33,804 bases of DNA, taken from assembly GCF_004348345.1 (NCBI RefSeq), contig NZ_SMJZ01000085.1:1-33804 (forward strand), in the 5' to 3' direction. A model generated the notes under the pieces. The model was given only the letters and a program-made list of their open reading frames with translations. It was not told the origin of the DNA and searched no databases. Position 1 is the first letter of the stretch. Every line of letters begins with the position of its first letter. The DNA is from Nonomuraea longispora (GTDB lineage: Bacteria; Actinomycetota; Actinomycetes; Streptosporangiales; Streptosporangiaceae). Position numbers and translations under genes: made by a program. Positions 24,445 to 33,802 of this stretch are shown in pieces.

Positions 24445-24804
24445 CTAGATGAGGCTGCGGTAGTAGGAAATCTTGTTGCTGATGTAGCTCTGCCGCTCCC
24501 CGAGGTTGGCGATCTGCGCCCGCACCTGCTCGTCGTGCTCCTCCAGGAGCTTGATGCGGTCGGGGATCGTGTGGTCGCCCGCGCGTACGAGCTCGGCGAA
24601 GCGGAGCATCTGGGCGATCGGCATGCCGGTGTCGCGCAGGCAGCGGAGTGTGCCCAGCCAGCCGATGTCCTCCTGGCTGAACCTGCGCTGCCCGGCCGCG
24701 TTCCTGTCGACGCGTTCCAGCAGGCCGATCTTCTCGTAGTAGCGCAAGGTGTCGATGCTGAAGCCGGTTTCCTGCACGACCTGGGCGGGTGTGTACACGC
24801 TCAC
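24445..24804 (-). CDS. MerR-family transcriptional regulator
   Basis: 119 aa from GTG 24804. The MerR HTH is VYTPAQVVQETGFSIDTLRY, then YYEKIGLLERVDRNAAGQRR. A coiled-coil dimer helix runs from ~70 (LLEEHDEQVRAQIANLGERQ) to the C-terminus. No Cys-based metal site is seen, so a metal sensor is unlikely; the shape recalls NmlR/AdhR-like regulators of oxidoreductases. GTG 24804 is chosen because the promoter -10 overlaps the earlier ATG at 24816, leaving GTG at the predicted 5' end of a leaderless mRNA. It is divergent from the aldo/keto reductase, its evident target. Confidence 0.88.
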   Translation of the reverse strand: MSVYTPAQVVQETGFSIDTLRYYEKIGLLERVDRNAAGQRRFSQEDIGWLGTLRCLRDTGMPIAQMLRFAELVRAGDHTIPDRIKLLEEHDEQVRAQIANLGERQSYISNKISYYRSLI

Positions 24805-24811
24805 ATGCCCA

Positions 24812-24842
24812 AGCATCGCACCTGGAGTGCACTCCAGGTCAA
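24812..24842 (-). promoter_or_regulatory. merR promoter with MerR-type dyad in a 19-bp spacer
   Basis: On the minus strand TTGACC (24842-24837) and GATGCT (24817-24812) are 19 bp apart. The perfect palindrome ACCTGGAGTGCACTCCAGGT (24820-24839) fills the spacer. Over-long spacers with an internal dyad are the hallmark of MerR-activated promoters. The transcript would begin at or next to GTG 24804. Confidence 0.75.
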
Positions 24843-24858
24843 CCTGTCCCGGCGGGGC

Positions 24859-24889
24859 TTGACATGGAGTGCGCTCCACATTCCAGAGT
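24859..24889 (+). promoter_or_regulatory. Aldo/keto reductase promoter with matching MerR-type dyad
   Basis: TTGACA (24859-24864) and CAGAGT (24884-24889) are separated by 19 bp containing TGGAGTGCGCTCCA (24865-24878). The dyad core is the same as in the divergent merR promoter. The -10 ends 7 bp before ATG 24897, predicting a leaderless mRNA. Confidence 0.75.
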
Positions 24890-24896
24890 CAGCCTC

Positions 24897-25823
24897 ATGA
24901 ACATCGCACTCGGCACGATTCCGTTCGGCACGACCGTCGACCTGACGGACACGTTCGCCCTGCTCGACCGCTTCCACGAGGCGGGCGGCACCATGCTGGA
25001 CACGGCCAACAACTACCCGTTCTGGGTGGAGGGCCGCACAGGCGACGAAAGCGAGCTGGCCATCGGCAGGTGGCTGGCCGCGAGGGGCAACCGGGACGAG
25101 ATCTTCATCAGTACGAAGGCCGGTGCCCGCCCCACCGTCCCCGGCGACACCACCCTCGGCTCGGCGGAGGGCCTGTCCGCCCCCGTGATCGAGAGGGCCG
25201 TGGAAGGCAGCCTCAGCAGGCTCGGCACCGACCACGTCGACCTGTACTGGTCGCACGTCGAGGACCGCTCCGTCCCCCTGGAGGAGACCCTGGGCGCGTT
25301 CGACGCGCTGGCCAGGCAGGGCAAGATCCGCGCGGCGGGGGCGAGCAACATCGCGACGTGGCGGCTCGAACGTGCCAGGAACGTCTCCGCCTCGAACGGC
25401 TGGATCGCCTACACCCACGTCCAGCTGCGGCACACGTACCTGCGGCCCCGGCCGCTGACCAGGCCGGCCGAGGCGGGGCACACGCTGGCCTCCGACGAGA
25501 CCTTCGACTACCTGGCCGCCGAGCCGGACATGACGTTGTGGGCGTACAACACGCTGATGTTCGGCGCGTACACACGCCCTGACCGGCCCATTTCCGAAAT
25601 GTACGATCACCCGGGGACGACCCGGCGCCTGGGCGTGCTCCACGAGGTCGCCAAGGAACTGGGCGCGACCCCGAACCAGGTCGTCCTGGCCTGGCTGATG
25701 GCCGACGGCATCGTGCCCATCGTCGGCGTCTCGACGATGCCCCAGTTGGAGGAGGCCATCGGCGCCGCCGACCTCAAGCTGGACCAGGAGCTCCGCACCC
25801 GCCTGGACGACGTCCCCGCCTGA
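24897..25823 (+). CDS. Aldo/keto reductase
   Basis: 308 aa, the normal length for the family. The catalytic tetrad is visible as Asp35 and Tyr40 (DTANNY), Lys74 (STKAG) and His120 (WSH). NADPH-site features appear late (ELGATPNQVVLAWL, then VPIVGVSTMPQLEEAIGA). It reduces aldehydes, ketones or related substrates in the cytoplasm. Control by the divergent MerR regulator is strongly suggested by the shared dyad. The MerR-AKR pairing points to a stress or xenobiotic carbonyl response (inference). ATG 24897 immediately follows the promoter. Confidence 0.9.
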   Translation: MNIALGTIPFGTTVDLTDTFALLDRFHEAGGTMLDTANNYPFWVEGRTGDESELAIGRWLAARGNRDEIFISTKAGARPTVPGDTTLGSAEGLSAPVIERAVEGSLSRLGTDHVDLYWSHVEDRSVPLEETLGAFDALARQGKIRAAGASNIATWRLERARNVSASNGWIAYTHVQLRHTYLRPRPLTRPAEAGHTLASDETFDYLAAEPDMTLWAYNTLMFGAYTRPDRPISEMYDHPGTTRRLGVLHEVAKELGATPNQVVLAWLMADGIVPIVGVSTMPQLEEAIGAADLKLDQELRTRLDDVPA

Positions 25824-25837
25824 CCGGTCGCCCGGGG

Positions 25838-26485
25838 CTAGGGGAGGTGGTCGGCGAGGTAGCGGCGGACGAGGTGCTTGCACTCGGCGATCAGCTCCGC
25901 GTTGCCACAGGGGTCGGTCCTGAAGGCCAGTTTGAGCACCGCGTCGGTCGCCTCGACCGCCACCAGCAGCGCCCGGTCCAGGCCGGGGCCGACGGGCGCG
26001 TCCAGCACTTCGAGGGTGAGCCTGCGCAGCCGGTCGGCCACCACGACGTTGTTCTCGTGGGTGCCGTCGAGCGCCTGCTTGCTGCCCTCCACCGGTGCGC
26101 CGCCCGCGGTGACCAGCACCTCGCCGAAGTCCATCACCGAGAACCCGGGAGTCGTGCGCTTCATGTCGACGAACTCGTCGACGGCGAGGTCCACGAGGTC
26201 GGTCCAGTGCGCAAGGTCGGCCGTCGCGACGCGTTCGGTGACGCGTCCGAGGAAGGCCTCCAGGTTGCGCCGGGCCAGCGCCCGCACCAGGCCCTGCTTG
26301 TCGTGGAAGAACTGGTAGAAGGTACCGATCGGCACCTCGGCCCGCCGGGCGACCTCCTTCGTGGTCAGCGCGTCGTAGCCCACCTCGTCGAGCAGGAGCG
26401 CGCACTCGTCGAGCATGCGTTCCACCCGTTCCAGGCTGCGTCGCTGGGCGGGACGGCGGCGCAAGGTACTCGTCATGGTCACCAT
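25838..26485 (-). CDS. TetR-family transcriptional regulator
   Basis: 215 aa. The N-terminal HTH is ALTTKEVARRAEVPIGTFYQFFHDKQGLV (given here in part: EVARRAEVPIGTFYQFF, ~47-63), the defining TetR signature. The C-terminal ligand-binding helices show the pattern VEATDAVLKLAFRTDP. It usually represses a nearby efflux or catabolic gene; here it converges on the aldo/keto reductase and has no divergent partner, so its target is unclear. ATG 26485 is preceded at 7 bp by TAATAG, a possible -10, which would make the mRNA leaderless; an in-frame ATG at 26476 is an alternative. Confidence 0.88.
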   Translation of the reverse strand: MVTMTSTLRRRPAQRRSLERVERMLDECALLLDEVGYDALTTKEVARRAEVPIGTFYQFFHDKQGLVRALARRNLEAFLGRVTERVATADLAHWTDLVDLAVDEFVDMKRTTPGFSVMDFGEVLVTAGGAPVEGSKQALDGTHENNVVVADRLRRLTLEVLDAPVGPGLDRALLVAVEATDAVLKLAFRTDPCGNAELIAECKHLVRRYLADHLP

Positions 26486-26603
26486 CCTGTCCTATTACCG
26501 GCAGGCAAGGTCCATCGCTTCGGCCTCGTGCACGTGGACTTCGCGCGACCCAGCGCCGCGCCCCGAAGGCGTCGTACGCGTGGCTGAAGGGCTTTCTGGC
26601 GGG

Positions 26604-27500
26604 TCAGAACACCGACACGTGAACGTGGTCGTAGTGGTTGGCCGTCGCGCCGCCCCGGTTGGACATCGGGTCCCAGCCGCCGCCCGAGCGGATGTCGTAG
26701 TAGCGCTGCTTCCAGATGATGTACATCACGCCGAGCCTGGCGCCGTTCTTGATGAGCCACGCGGCGAGGGCGTCGCCGTTGGCCGCGTCGGCGCCGGTGG
26801 CCATGGTGCCGCCTCTGGACATCATGAAGTCGCAGGCCCGGCCCTTGCCGTGTTCGCCGGGGTCGCCGGGGCGCAGGCAGCCGACGCCGTACTTCATGGG
26901 GAAGTTCTGCATGATCTCGGCGCGGACCGAGACCATCCGCTGGGTGAGGCCCTCTGATCCGCCGGGCTGCTGGAAGCCGTACTTGGCGAGCAGGCGCTGG
27001 ACCTCGCGCCGTCTGCTCTGCATGGCCTTGATCTCCTTGCGCAGCTTCTCGATCTTCTCGTTGGCCTTGAGCTTCGCCTCTTTGTGCTTTTTGATCAGCC
27101 GCTGGATGTTCTTGACCCGCTCGGTGCGCTCGTTGGCCATGTAGCCCATGTTGGCGGCCTGGCCCAGGATCTTGTACGGGTCCTCGCTGGGCGCGATCAG
27201 CCGGTGGTTGTCGAGCGGGCCGAGGATGTAGGCGGTCTGCGCGATCCGGCCCACCTCGGCCTGGGCGGCCTTCAGCTTGGCCGCCAGGCCGCCCGAGGTC
27301 TGCGTGGCCTTCTTCGCCTGGATCCTGACCTCTTCCAGGATCTGGATCTGGCCGCGGTACTGCTCGCTGAGCCGGGCCGCCTGCTTGGTGAGCTTGCGCA
27401 GCTCAGCGGGTGAAGGATCGGCGGCGGCCGGCGGTGTGGGGTGCAGGCCGAGCAGCCCGGCGAGGACGGCGACAAGAACGGCGAAGCGCCAGATCCTCAC
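26604..27500 (-). CDS. Secreted coiled-coil protein with ARB_07466-like C-terminal domain
   Basis: 298 aa. A Sec signal peptide (RIWRFAVLVAVLAGLLGL, cleavage near AAA-D28) is followed by a long coiled coil (~32-175, rich in Lys/Glu/Arg/Gln). A compact C-terminal domain then reads VGCLRPGDPGEHGKGRACDF, NGDALAAWLIKNGARLGVMY and YDHVHVSVF. The arrangement resembles NlpC/RipA-type or FtsX-interacting cell-wall factors with the hydrolase replaced by the ARB_07466-like domain, whose His/Asp pattern recalls M15-type peptidases (inference). GTG 27500 has GAGGGGA upstream and a strong promoter. Confidence 0.82.
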   Translation of the reverse strand: MRIWRFAVLVAVLAGLLGLHPTPPAAADPSPAELRKLTKQAARLSEQYRGQIQILEEVRIQAKKATQTSGGLAAKLKAAQAEVGRIAQTAYILGPLDNHRLIAPSEDPYKILGQAANMGYMANERTERVKNIQRLIKKHKEAKLKANEKIEKLRKEIKAMQSRRREVQRLLAKYGFQQPGGSEGLTQRMVSVRAEIMQNFPMKYGVGCLRPGDPGEHGKGRACDFMMSRGGTMATGADAANGDALAAWLIKNGARLGVMYIIWKQRYYDIRSGGGWDPMSNRGGATANHYDHVHVSVF

Positions 27501-27531
27501 ACCCGTCCCCTCCCCTCACAGACGGACCGAA

Positions 27532-27561
27532 ACTATAGAAGATGATCTTGTTCTCTGTCAT
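27532..27561 (-). promoter_or_regulatory. Promoter of the secreted coiled-coil protein gene
   Basis: On the minus strand ATGACA (27561-27556) and TATAGT (27537-27532) lie 18 bp apart, close to the housekeeping sigma consensus. The leader is ~25 nt and contains GAGGGGA before GTG 27500. Confidence 0.65.
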
Positions 27562-27704
27562 CCGAACGACGGAACTGCCGCACCTTTGGCGATGATTCGG
27601 GGCATTTGTCCGACCCAGCGGCATCCCGGAAAGTTGGGCCTTGTGTAGATCGCTCCAAACGTCAAGATGACGGCGAAGTCGTCTCCGCGAAGGGGCGGAC
27701 ACCC

Positions 27705-28014
27705 GTGTCTCGATCATCGATCCTCGCCGTCGCCGTGATCCTCGGCTTAGGCAAGGAACCAGGTCGTCCAGGTCGCCGAGGAGAGCTCGTTCGAGGCGGA
27801 CCTCGGAGGCTGGAACGTCGGTGACCCGCCCGAGGGCTCGGCGCCGTCGATCAACAACTGGGTCCGCACGGACCAGCTCTTCGAGGAGGGCGGCGGCGTC
27901 GTCACCAAGGACACCGTCTACCTGGGCTTCGGGGCCGAGAGCGTGATCGGCGACGAGGCGCGTACGGACCTGGTGAGGCGGTCGATGCGGCACCTGCTCG
28001 GCGATCCCCGCTGA
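27705..28014 (+). pseudogene. M14 zinc carboxypeptidase gene remnant (internal deletion)
   Basis: GTG 27705 opens a signal-peptide-like start (MSRSSILAVAVILGLG). From 27751, in another frame, the sequence reads QVAEESSFEADLGGWNVGDP, SINNWVRTDQ, TKDTVYLGFGAESV and ends in RRSMRHLLGDPR plus a stop. That is the C-terminal module found at the end of secreted actinobacterial M14 carboxypeptidases. The catalytic domain (HxxE...H) is missing. Like the ABC exporter remnant, it keeps both gene ends with the middle deleted. That the two ends belonged to one gene is inference. Confidence 0.55.
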
Positions 28015-28138
28015 GGCCGGCCGAGGGGGCGCTGCGCACCGGCCGCGCTCCCCTTGCGTGCTCGTCCAGAACATGGTTCGGTCGCCTTGAGACCTCTCCA
28101 GGGCAAGCAAGCATTCGGTCAAGCGAAAGGCTCACGAC

Positions 28139-29572
28139 ATGCGCCGGCACGACAAGCTGTTCATCGGGGGCGAATGGGTGGCCCCAGCGGGCACCGGAAC
28201 GATAGACGTCGTCTCCCCGCACACCGAGGAGGTCGTCGGCCAGGTGCCCGACGGCACGCCCCAGGACGTCGACCGCGCGGTCGCGGCCGCCAGGCAGGCG
28301 TTCGACCACGGGCCCTGGCCCCGGATGACGTTCGCCGAGCGGGCCGAGGTGATCGGCAGGCTGGCCGCGATCTACAACGAGCGGCAGGGCGAGATGGCCG
28401 GGCTCATCACGGAGGAGATGGGCTCGCCCATCACCTTCTCCAACCTCGCGCAGGCGCCCCAGCCGCTCGGCATGCTGCAGTTCTACGCCGAACTCGGCAG
28501 GACGTTCGCGCAGGAGGAGGAGCGGCCGGGGTTGTTCGGCCCGCTCACCGTGCGCAGGGAGCCCGTGGGCGTGGTGGCGGCCGTGGTGCCGTGGAACGTA
28601 CCGCAGTTCGTCACGATGACCAAGCTCGCGCCCGCGCTGCTGGCCGGCTGCACGGTCGTGCTCAAGCCGGCGCCGGAGACGCCGCTGGACGCGTACCTGC
28701 TGGCCGAGTGGACAGCCGAGGCCGGCGTGCCGGCGGGCGTGCTCAACATCGTGCCCGCGGGCCGCGAGACGGGCGAGCACCTGATCTCCCACGCGGGCGT
28801 CGACAAGGTGGCCTTCACCGGCTCGACCGCGGCCGGCCGGCGCATCGCGGCCATCTGCGGCGAGCAGCTCAAACGGGTCAGCCTGGAGTTGGGCGGCAAG
28901 TCCGCCGCCATCATCCTCGACGACGCCGACCTGGCCGCGAGCATGGGCTTCCTGTCGATGGCCAGCCTCATGAACAACGGCCAGGCGTGCGTGGCCCAGA
29001 CCCGCATCCTCGCCTCGCGCAACCGCTACGACGAGGTCGTGGACGCCGTCGCCAACATGGTCACCTCCCAGCCCGTCGGCGACCCCGCCGACCCGGCCAC
29101 CGGCATCGGCCCGCTGGTGGCCAAGCGGCAGCAGGAGCGCGTCGAGAGCTACGTCAGGATCGGCATGGACGAGGGCGCCAAGATCGTCGTCGGCGGCCTG
29201 GAGCGGCCCTACGACCGGGGCTGGTACGTCTCACCCACCGTCTTCGCCGGCGTCTCCAACGACATGCGCATCGCCCGCGAGGAGATCTTCGGCCCGGTCC
29301 TGGCCGTCATCCCGTACGACGACGAGGCCGACGCCGTCCGCATCGCCAACGACAGCGACTACGGCCTGGCCGGCACGGTGTGGACGGCCGACGCCGACCA
29401 CGGCATGGAGGTGGCCCGCCAGGTCCGCACCGGCACGTACGGCGTCAACTGCTTCATGTTGGAGACCAACGCGCCCTTCGGCGGCTACAAGGCCAGCGGC
29501 ATCGGCCGCGAGCTCGGCCCGGAGGGGCTCAACGGCTATCTGGAGTACAAGACCATCGCGCGTCTCGGCTGA
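28139..29572 (+). CDS. NAD(P)-dependent aldehyde dehydrogenase
   Basis: 477 aa, full length. The catalytic Cys284 (NNGQACVAQTRI), general base Glu250 (SLELGGKSA) and oxyanion Asn153 (PWNVPQF) are present, with the cofactor motif GSTAAGR near 228. The C-terminal tail FGGYKASGIGRELGPEGL is typical of the family. It oxidises an aldehyde to a carboxylate in the cytoplasm. ATG 28139 has AAAGG ~9 bp upstream. It is monocistronic, followed by a strong stem-loop. The substrate is unknown; it may belong to alcohol or steroid-type catabolism, but nothing adjacent supports a choice. Confidence 0.93.
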   Translation: MRRHDKLFIGGEWVAPAGTGTIDVVSPHTEEVVGQVPDGTPQDVDRAVAAARQAFDHGPWPRMTFAERAEVIGRLAAIYNERQGEMAGLITEEMGSPITFSNLAQAPQPLGMLQFYAELGRTFAQEEERPGLFGPLTVRREPVGVVAAVVPWNVPQFVTMTKLAPALLAGCTVVLKPAPETPLDAYLLAEWTAEAGVPAGVLNIVPAGRETGEHLISHAGVDKVAFTGSTAAGRRIAAICGEQLKRVSLELGGKSAAIILDDADLAASMGFLSMASLMNNGQACVAQTRILASRNRYDEVVDAVANMVTSQPVGDPADPATGIGPLVAKRQQERVESYVRIGMDEGAKIVVGGLERPYDRGWYVSPTVFAGVSNDMRIAREEIFGPVLAVIPYDDEADAVRIANDSDYGLAGTVWTADADHGMEVARQVRTGTYGVNCFMLETNAPFGGYKASGIGRELGPEGLNGYLEYKTIARLG

Positions 29573-29586
29573 CCGGAGACGGAAGG

Positions 29587-29614
29587 AGGGCCCCGCGGTC
29601 GGCCGCGGGGCCCT
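29587..29614 (+). terminator. Terminator-like stem-loop after the aldehyde dehydrogenase gene
   Basis: A perfect 12-bp GC stem (AGGGCCCCGCGG / CCGCGGGGCCCT) with a 4-nt TCGG loop lies 14 bp after the stop. It lacks a T-run, as is common in actinomycetes. Confidence 0.75.
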
Positions 29615-29887
29615 CGCGATGCAGGATGTGCACCCAGCGCGCCCCCGCAACGCTAGGTGCAAACCCCGCCACTCACAGTGCATACCCCACTCCCCACGGT
29701 GATCCACCTGATGGAGGCACTGAAAGTGCGGATTTTCCTACCCAGGGTGATCCGCCGGTGGCGGATCACGACGGGCGACCGCCTGACTACTGAAGTATGT
29801 CCCATGGTCACCGTCACGTCGGTTTCCATCCCCAAGGACTTTCTCCCAGCGGTTTTTATCCATCCGCCCTAGGTAGACGTGTATTAC
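29615..29887. other. Gene-free convergent spacer with a 10-bp dyad
   Basis: No credible gene is seen. GTGATCCGCC / GGCGGATCAC forms a perfect 23-bp dyad with a 3-nt loop at 29747-29769, and a related half-site GTGATCCACC occurs at 29699. Two imperfect ~21-bp tandem units start with GTGCA at 29655 and 29676. The dyad may serve as a terminator for the hydrolase gene coming from the right. Confidence 0.5.
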
Positions 29888-30676
29888 TCAAGAAAAGTTC
29901 GAAGAGATCCATTTGCCGATTTTGGCGATGAGTTCAGGGGTGGCGGCGGTCTCCGCGTGGCCGTACCCCGGCTCGATCCAGAGCTCCTTCGGCTCACGCG
30001 CGCCGTCGTAGAGCTGGTGGGCGTGGTCCACGGGGAAGAACCCGTCGGCGTCGCCGTGGACGATCAGCAGCGGGACCGGCGAGATGAGCCCGGCGGCCTC
30101 GTGCGGGGGCATCGGGATCGGGTTCCACGCGCCGGGGGCGATCCTGGTGCGCTTGACCAGCCGGGCCGCCAACCGGCCGGCCCGCCGCTCGATGGCCCAG
30201 TGCACCTGCCGCATCGGCCTGGTGCCCCGGTAGTACCACCGGGCGGGGCCGCTGACCGCGACCACCGCTTCCACGCCGCGCATCAGCCCCGCATGGCGTA
30301 CGGCCACCGCCGCCCCCATGGAGAAGCCCACGACCGCGACCTTCGAGTAACCCACCACCCGGGCATGCCGGACGGCGGCGGCCACGTCGAGGATCTCCGC
30401 GTCCCCCACGGTGGTCAGCCCGCCCGAGCGGCCGTGACCCCGGAAGTCGAAGGCCACCACGCCGCCGTAACGGCTCAGCACGTGCACGATGCGGCGCGGG
30501 GCCCGCTCACGCCACGAACCGGTGAAACCGTGCGCCACCACGATGCCGACGTCCAGGGGCCCGGACGGCGCCGGATCGGCCCCTGCCGCGGGCAGTCTGG
30601 CGGGTGTGTGCGAGGCGTCGATGCGGACCCCGTCCTCGGTCCTCAGCATGACGGGGAAGCTGGGCGCGAAAGGCAT
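29888..30676 (-). CDS. Alpha/beta hydrolase
   Basis: 262 aa. An HG oxyanion segment (VVAHGFTGSW, ~47-56), DFRGHGRSG, the nucleophile elbow GFSMG (Ser119), the acid in HGDADGFFP and the His in PGYGHAE are all in family order. It resembles cytoplasmic esterases/lipases of the serine aminopeptidase (S33) kind; the substrate is unknown. ATG 30676 has no RBS, but TAAGCT lies 7 bp upstream and could be the -10 of a leaderless transcript. Confidence 0.87.
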   Translation of the reverse strand: MPFAPSFPVMLRTEDGVRIDASHTPARLPAAGADPAPSGPLDVGIVVAHGFTGSWRERAPRRIVHVLSRYGGVVAFDFRGHGRSGGLTTVGDAEILDVAAAVRHARVVGYSKVAVVGFSMGAAVAVRHAGLMRGVEAVVAVSGPARWYYRGTRPMRQVHWAIERRAGRLAARLVKRTRIAPGAWNPIPMPPHEAAGLISPVPLLIVHGDADGFFPVDHAHQLYDGAREPKELWIEPGYGHAETAATPELIAKIGKWISSNFS

Positions 30677-31033
30677 GAGAACGAGCTTAGGTTCGCTCCG
30701 CGTCCATCCCGTGCTCGGCCGCCCATAGGCCGCCGCGCCCCGGACCGCGCCTCGGTGTCGTCCTGCGCCATGGCCGGCGCGGACACCGCCATGAGAGGCG
30801 GACGATTCCGCGCCGCCGGCCCGTCTGCATGCATAGGTCCAGCCCGGCGGCCAACTGCTTCCTCGCCCAGATGGGTCAGCACCCCGGCCTGGGTCCAGTG
30901 GTGACCGGTTTTCCCGGCGATCGCCAGCGCCTCCTCCCCGCAGCGCCGGGCCTGGCGCGGGCGGCCGGGGCAGGAGACCCCGTTCATGGCTTGTTCATGG
31001 CCTTCCCCTGCCATGGGTCCGGCGCCCCGCCGG
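30677..31033 (-). other. Spacer with a possible TPR-protein fragment
   Basis: No intact gene. On the minus strand at about 30972-30843 the frame reads RRCGEEALAIAGKTGHHWTQ, then AGVLTHLGEEAVGRRAG. This looks like one tetratricopeptide unit as found in AfsR/SARP-type regulators or LAL proteins. The similarity stops on both sides. It may be a decayed gene scrap, and confidence is low. Confidence 0.35.
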
Positions 31034-31777
31034 TCACAGGTCGAGCGAGCTCACGATCGTCCGCTCGTCGACGACGCGCAGCGCCGGTTCGCGCAGCAGC
31101 CTCCTCGCCAGGTCGTAGGGGGCGACGACGACGCTCGCCCGACGCTCCTCGGCGAGCACGCGGCAGCCGACCAGGCTCGGCTCGTGGGCCACCACGACGT
31201 GGGCGCCGCACGTCATGGCCAGGTCGATCACCCGCAGAGCCCTGAACGGATCGTTCACCGCGCTGATCACCACGTCGTTCTCGGTGATCGCCGCCCGCGC
31301 GGCGAGCCTGCGCAGGTCGCCTGCCAACTCGCCGTGGTCGAACACGCGCCGGCCGTCGAACGTGAGCGCCGGACCCGCCAGCGGCCCGAACTCCACCTCT
31401 CGCTCGTCGAGCAGCTCGGTGAACGGCTTGGCCCCCTCGACCGGGCGGAAGGAGTAGACCTGCTCCACCCGCGTGGCGGCGGGGTCGTAGTGGCGCTGGG
31501 TGATCAACATGCGGGCGGAGCCCGAGGCCGCGAGCACCACGACCCCTCCCGCCCAGGCGACGGAGTGGGTCGCCACCGGCAGCGTCGCCCCTGGCGGGAC
31601 GTTGACGATGACCTTGTCGCCGTAGCGCAGACCCTGGCTGCGCAGGCCTGCCGCGGCACGGGTGACCCGCTTGACGAACGTCGCGTACGACAGCACCTCG
31701 CCGGTCCGGACATCGCTCACCGCCGGCTGTTCGCCCCGTGTCGGCGCCGCGGCCATCACCAGCTCTGTCCAGGTCAT
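31034..31777 (-). CDS. Short ANL-superfamily (AMP-binding) protein lacking the P-loop, second copy
   Basis: 247 aa. It has the N-terminal ANL features TWTELVMAAAPTRGEQPAVS, LSYATFVKRVTRAAAGLRSQ and GDKVIVNVPPGATLPVATHS. It lacks TSGTTGxPKG (the corresponding place reads LTFDGRRVFDHGELAGDLRR), and it ends at about half the normal length. The frame is long and clean, so it looks maintained rather than decaying. It shares the same truncation with the protein at 11460-12227, though the sequences are well diverged. ATG 31777 has no RBS; TACATT lies 6 bp upstream, suggesting a leaderless mRNA. Function unknown; a substrate-binding pseudoenzyme is one possibility. Confidence 0.7.
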   Translation of the reverse strand: MTWTELVMAAAPTRGEQPAVSDVRTGEVLSYATFVKRVTRAAAGLRSQGLRYGDKVIVNVPPGATLPVATHSVAWAGGVVVLAASGSARMLITQRHYDPAATRVEQVYSFRPVEGAKPFTELLDEREVEFGPLAGPALTFDGRRVFDHGELAGDLRRLAARAAITENDVVISAVNDPFRALRVIDLAMTCGAHVVVAHEPSLVGCRVLAEERRASVVVAPYDLARRLLREPALRVVDERTIVSSLDL

Positions 31778-31783
31778 GCCGTT

Positions 31784-31826
31784 AATGTAGGGACCCCGGC
31801 CACGATTGCCATGCGCACAATTGTGC
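31784..31826 (-). promoter_or_regulatory. Candidate -10 and upstream palindrome of the second ANL-type gene
   Basis: TACATT (31789-31784, minus strand) sits 6 bp before ATG 31777. A perfect 12-bp palindrome GCACAATTGTGC lies at 31815-31826, between the divergent ANL-type and typA genes. No good -35 was found. Confidence 0.35.
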
Positions 31827-31951
31827 AACCGGCTATGTACATGAGCCTCCCTCCACCGTCCGCTCGCGCTCGCCATCAGAGGGGATCAACTAGACTTGGT
31901 AGGTCGCGACTTCGCGCGGCCGCCCTCCACGACACAGAGCGAGACCTCATC

Positions 31952-33802
<1,851 letters not shown>

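Noticed and set aside
29657..29872. 71-codon plus-strand frame
   Set aside because: It crosses the dyad and tandem units, has no RBS and no protein-like pattern.
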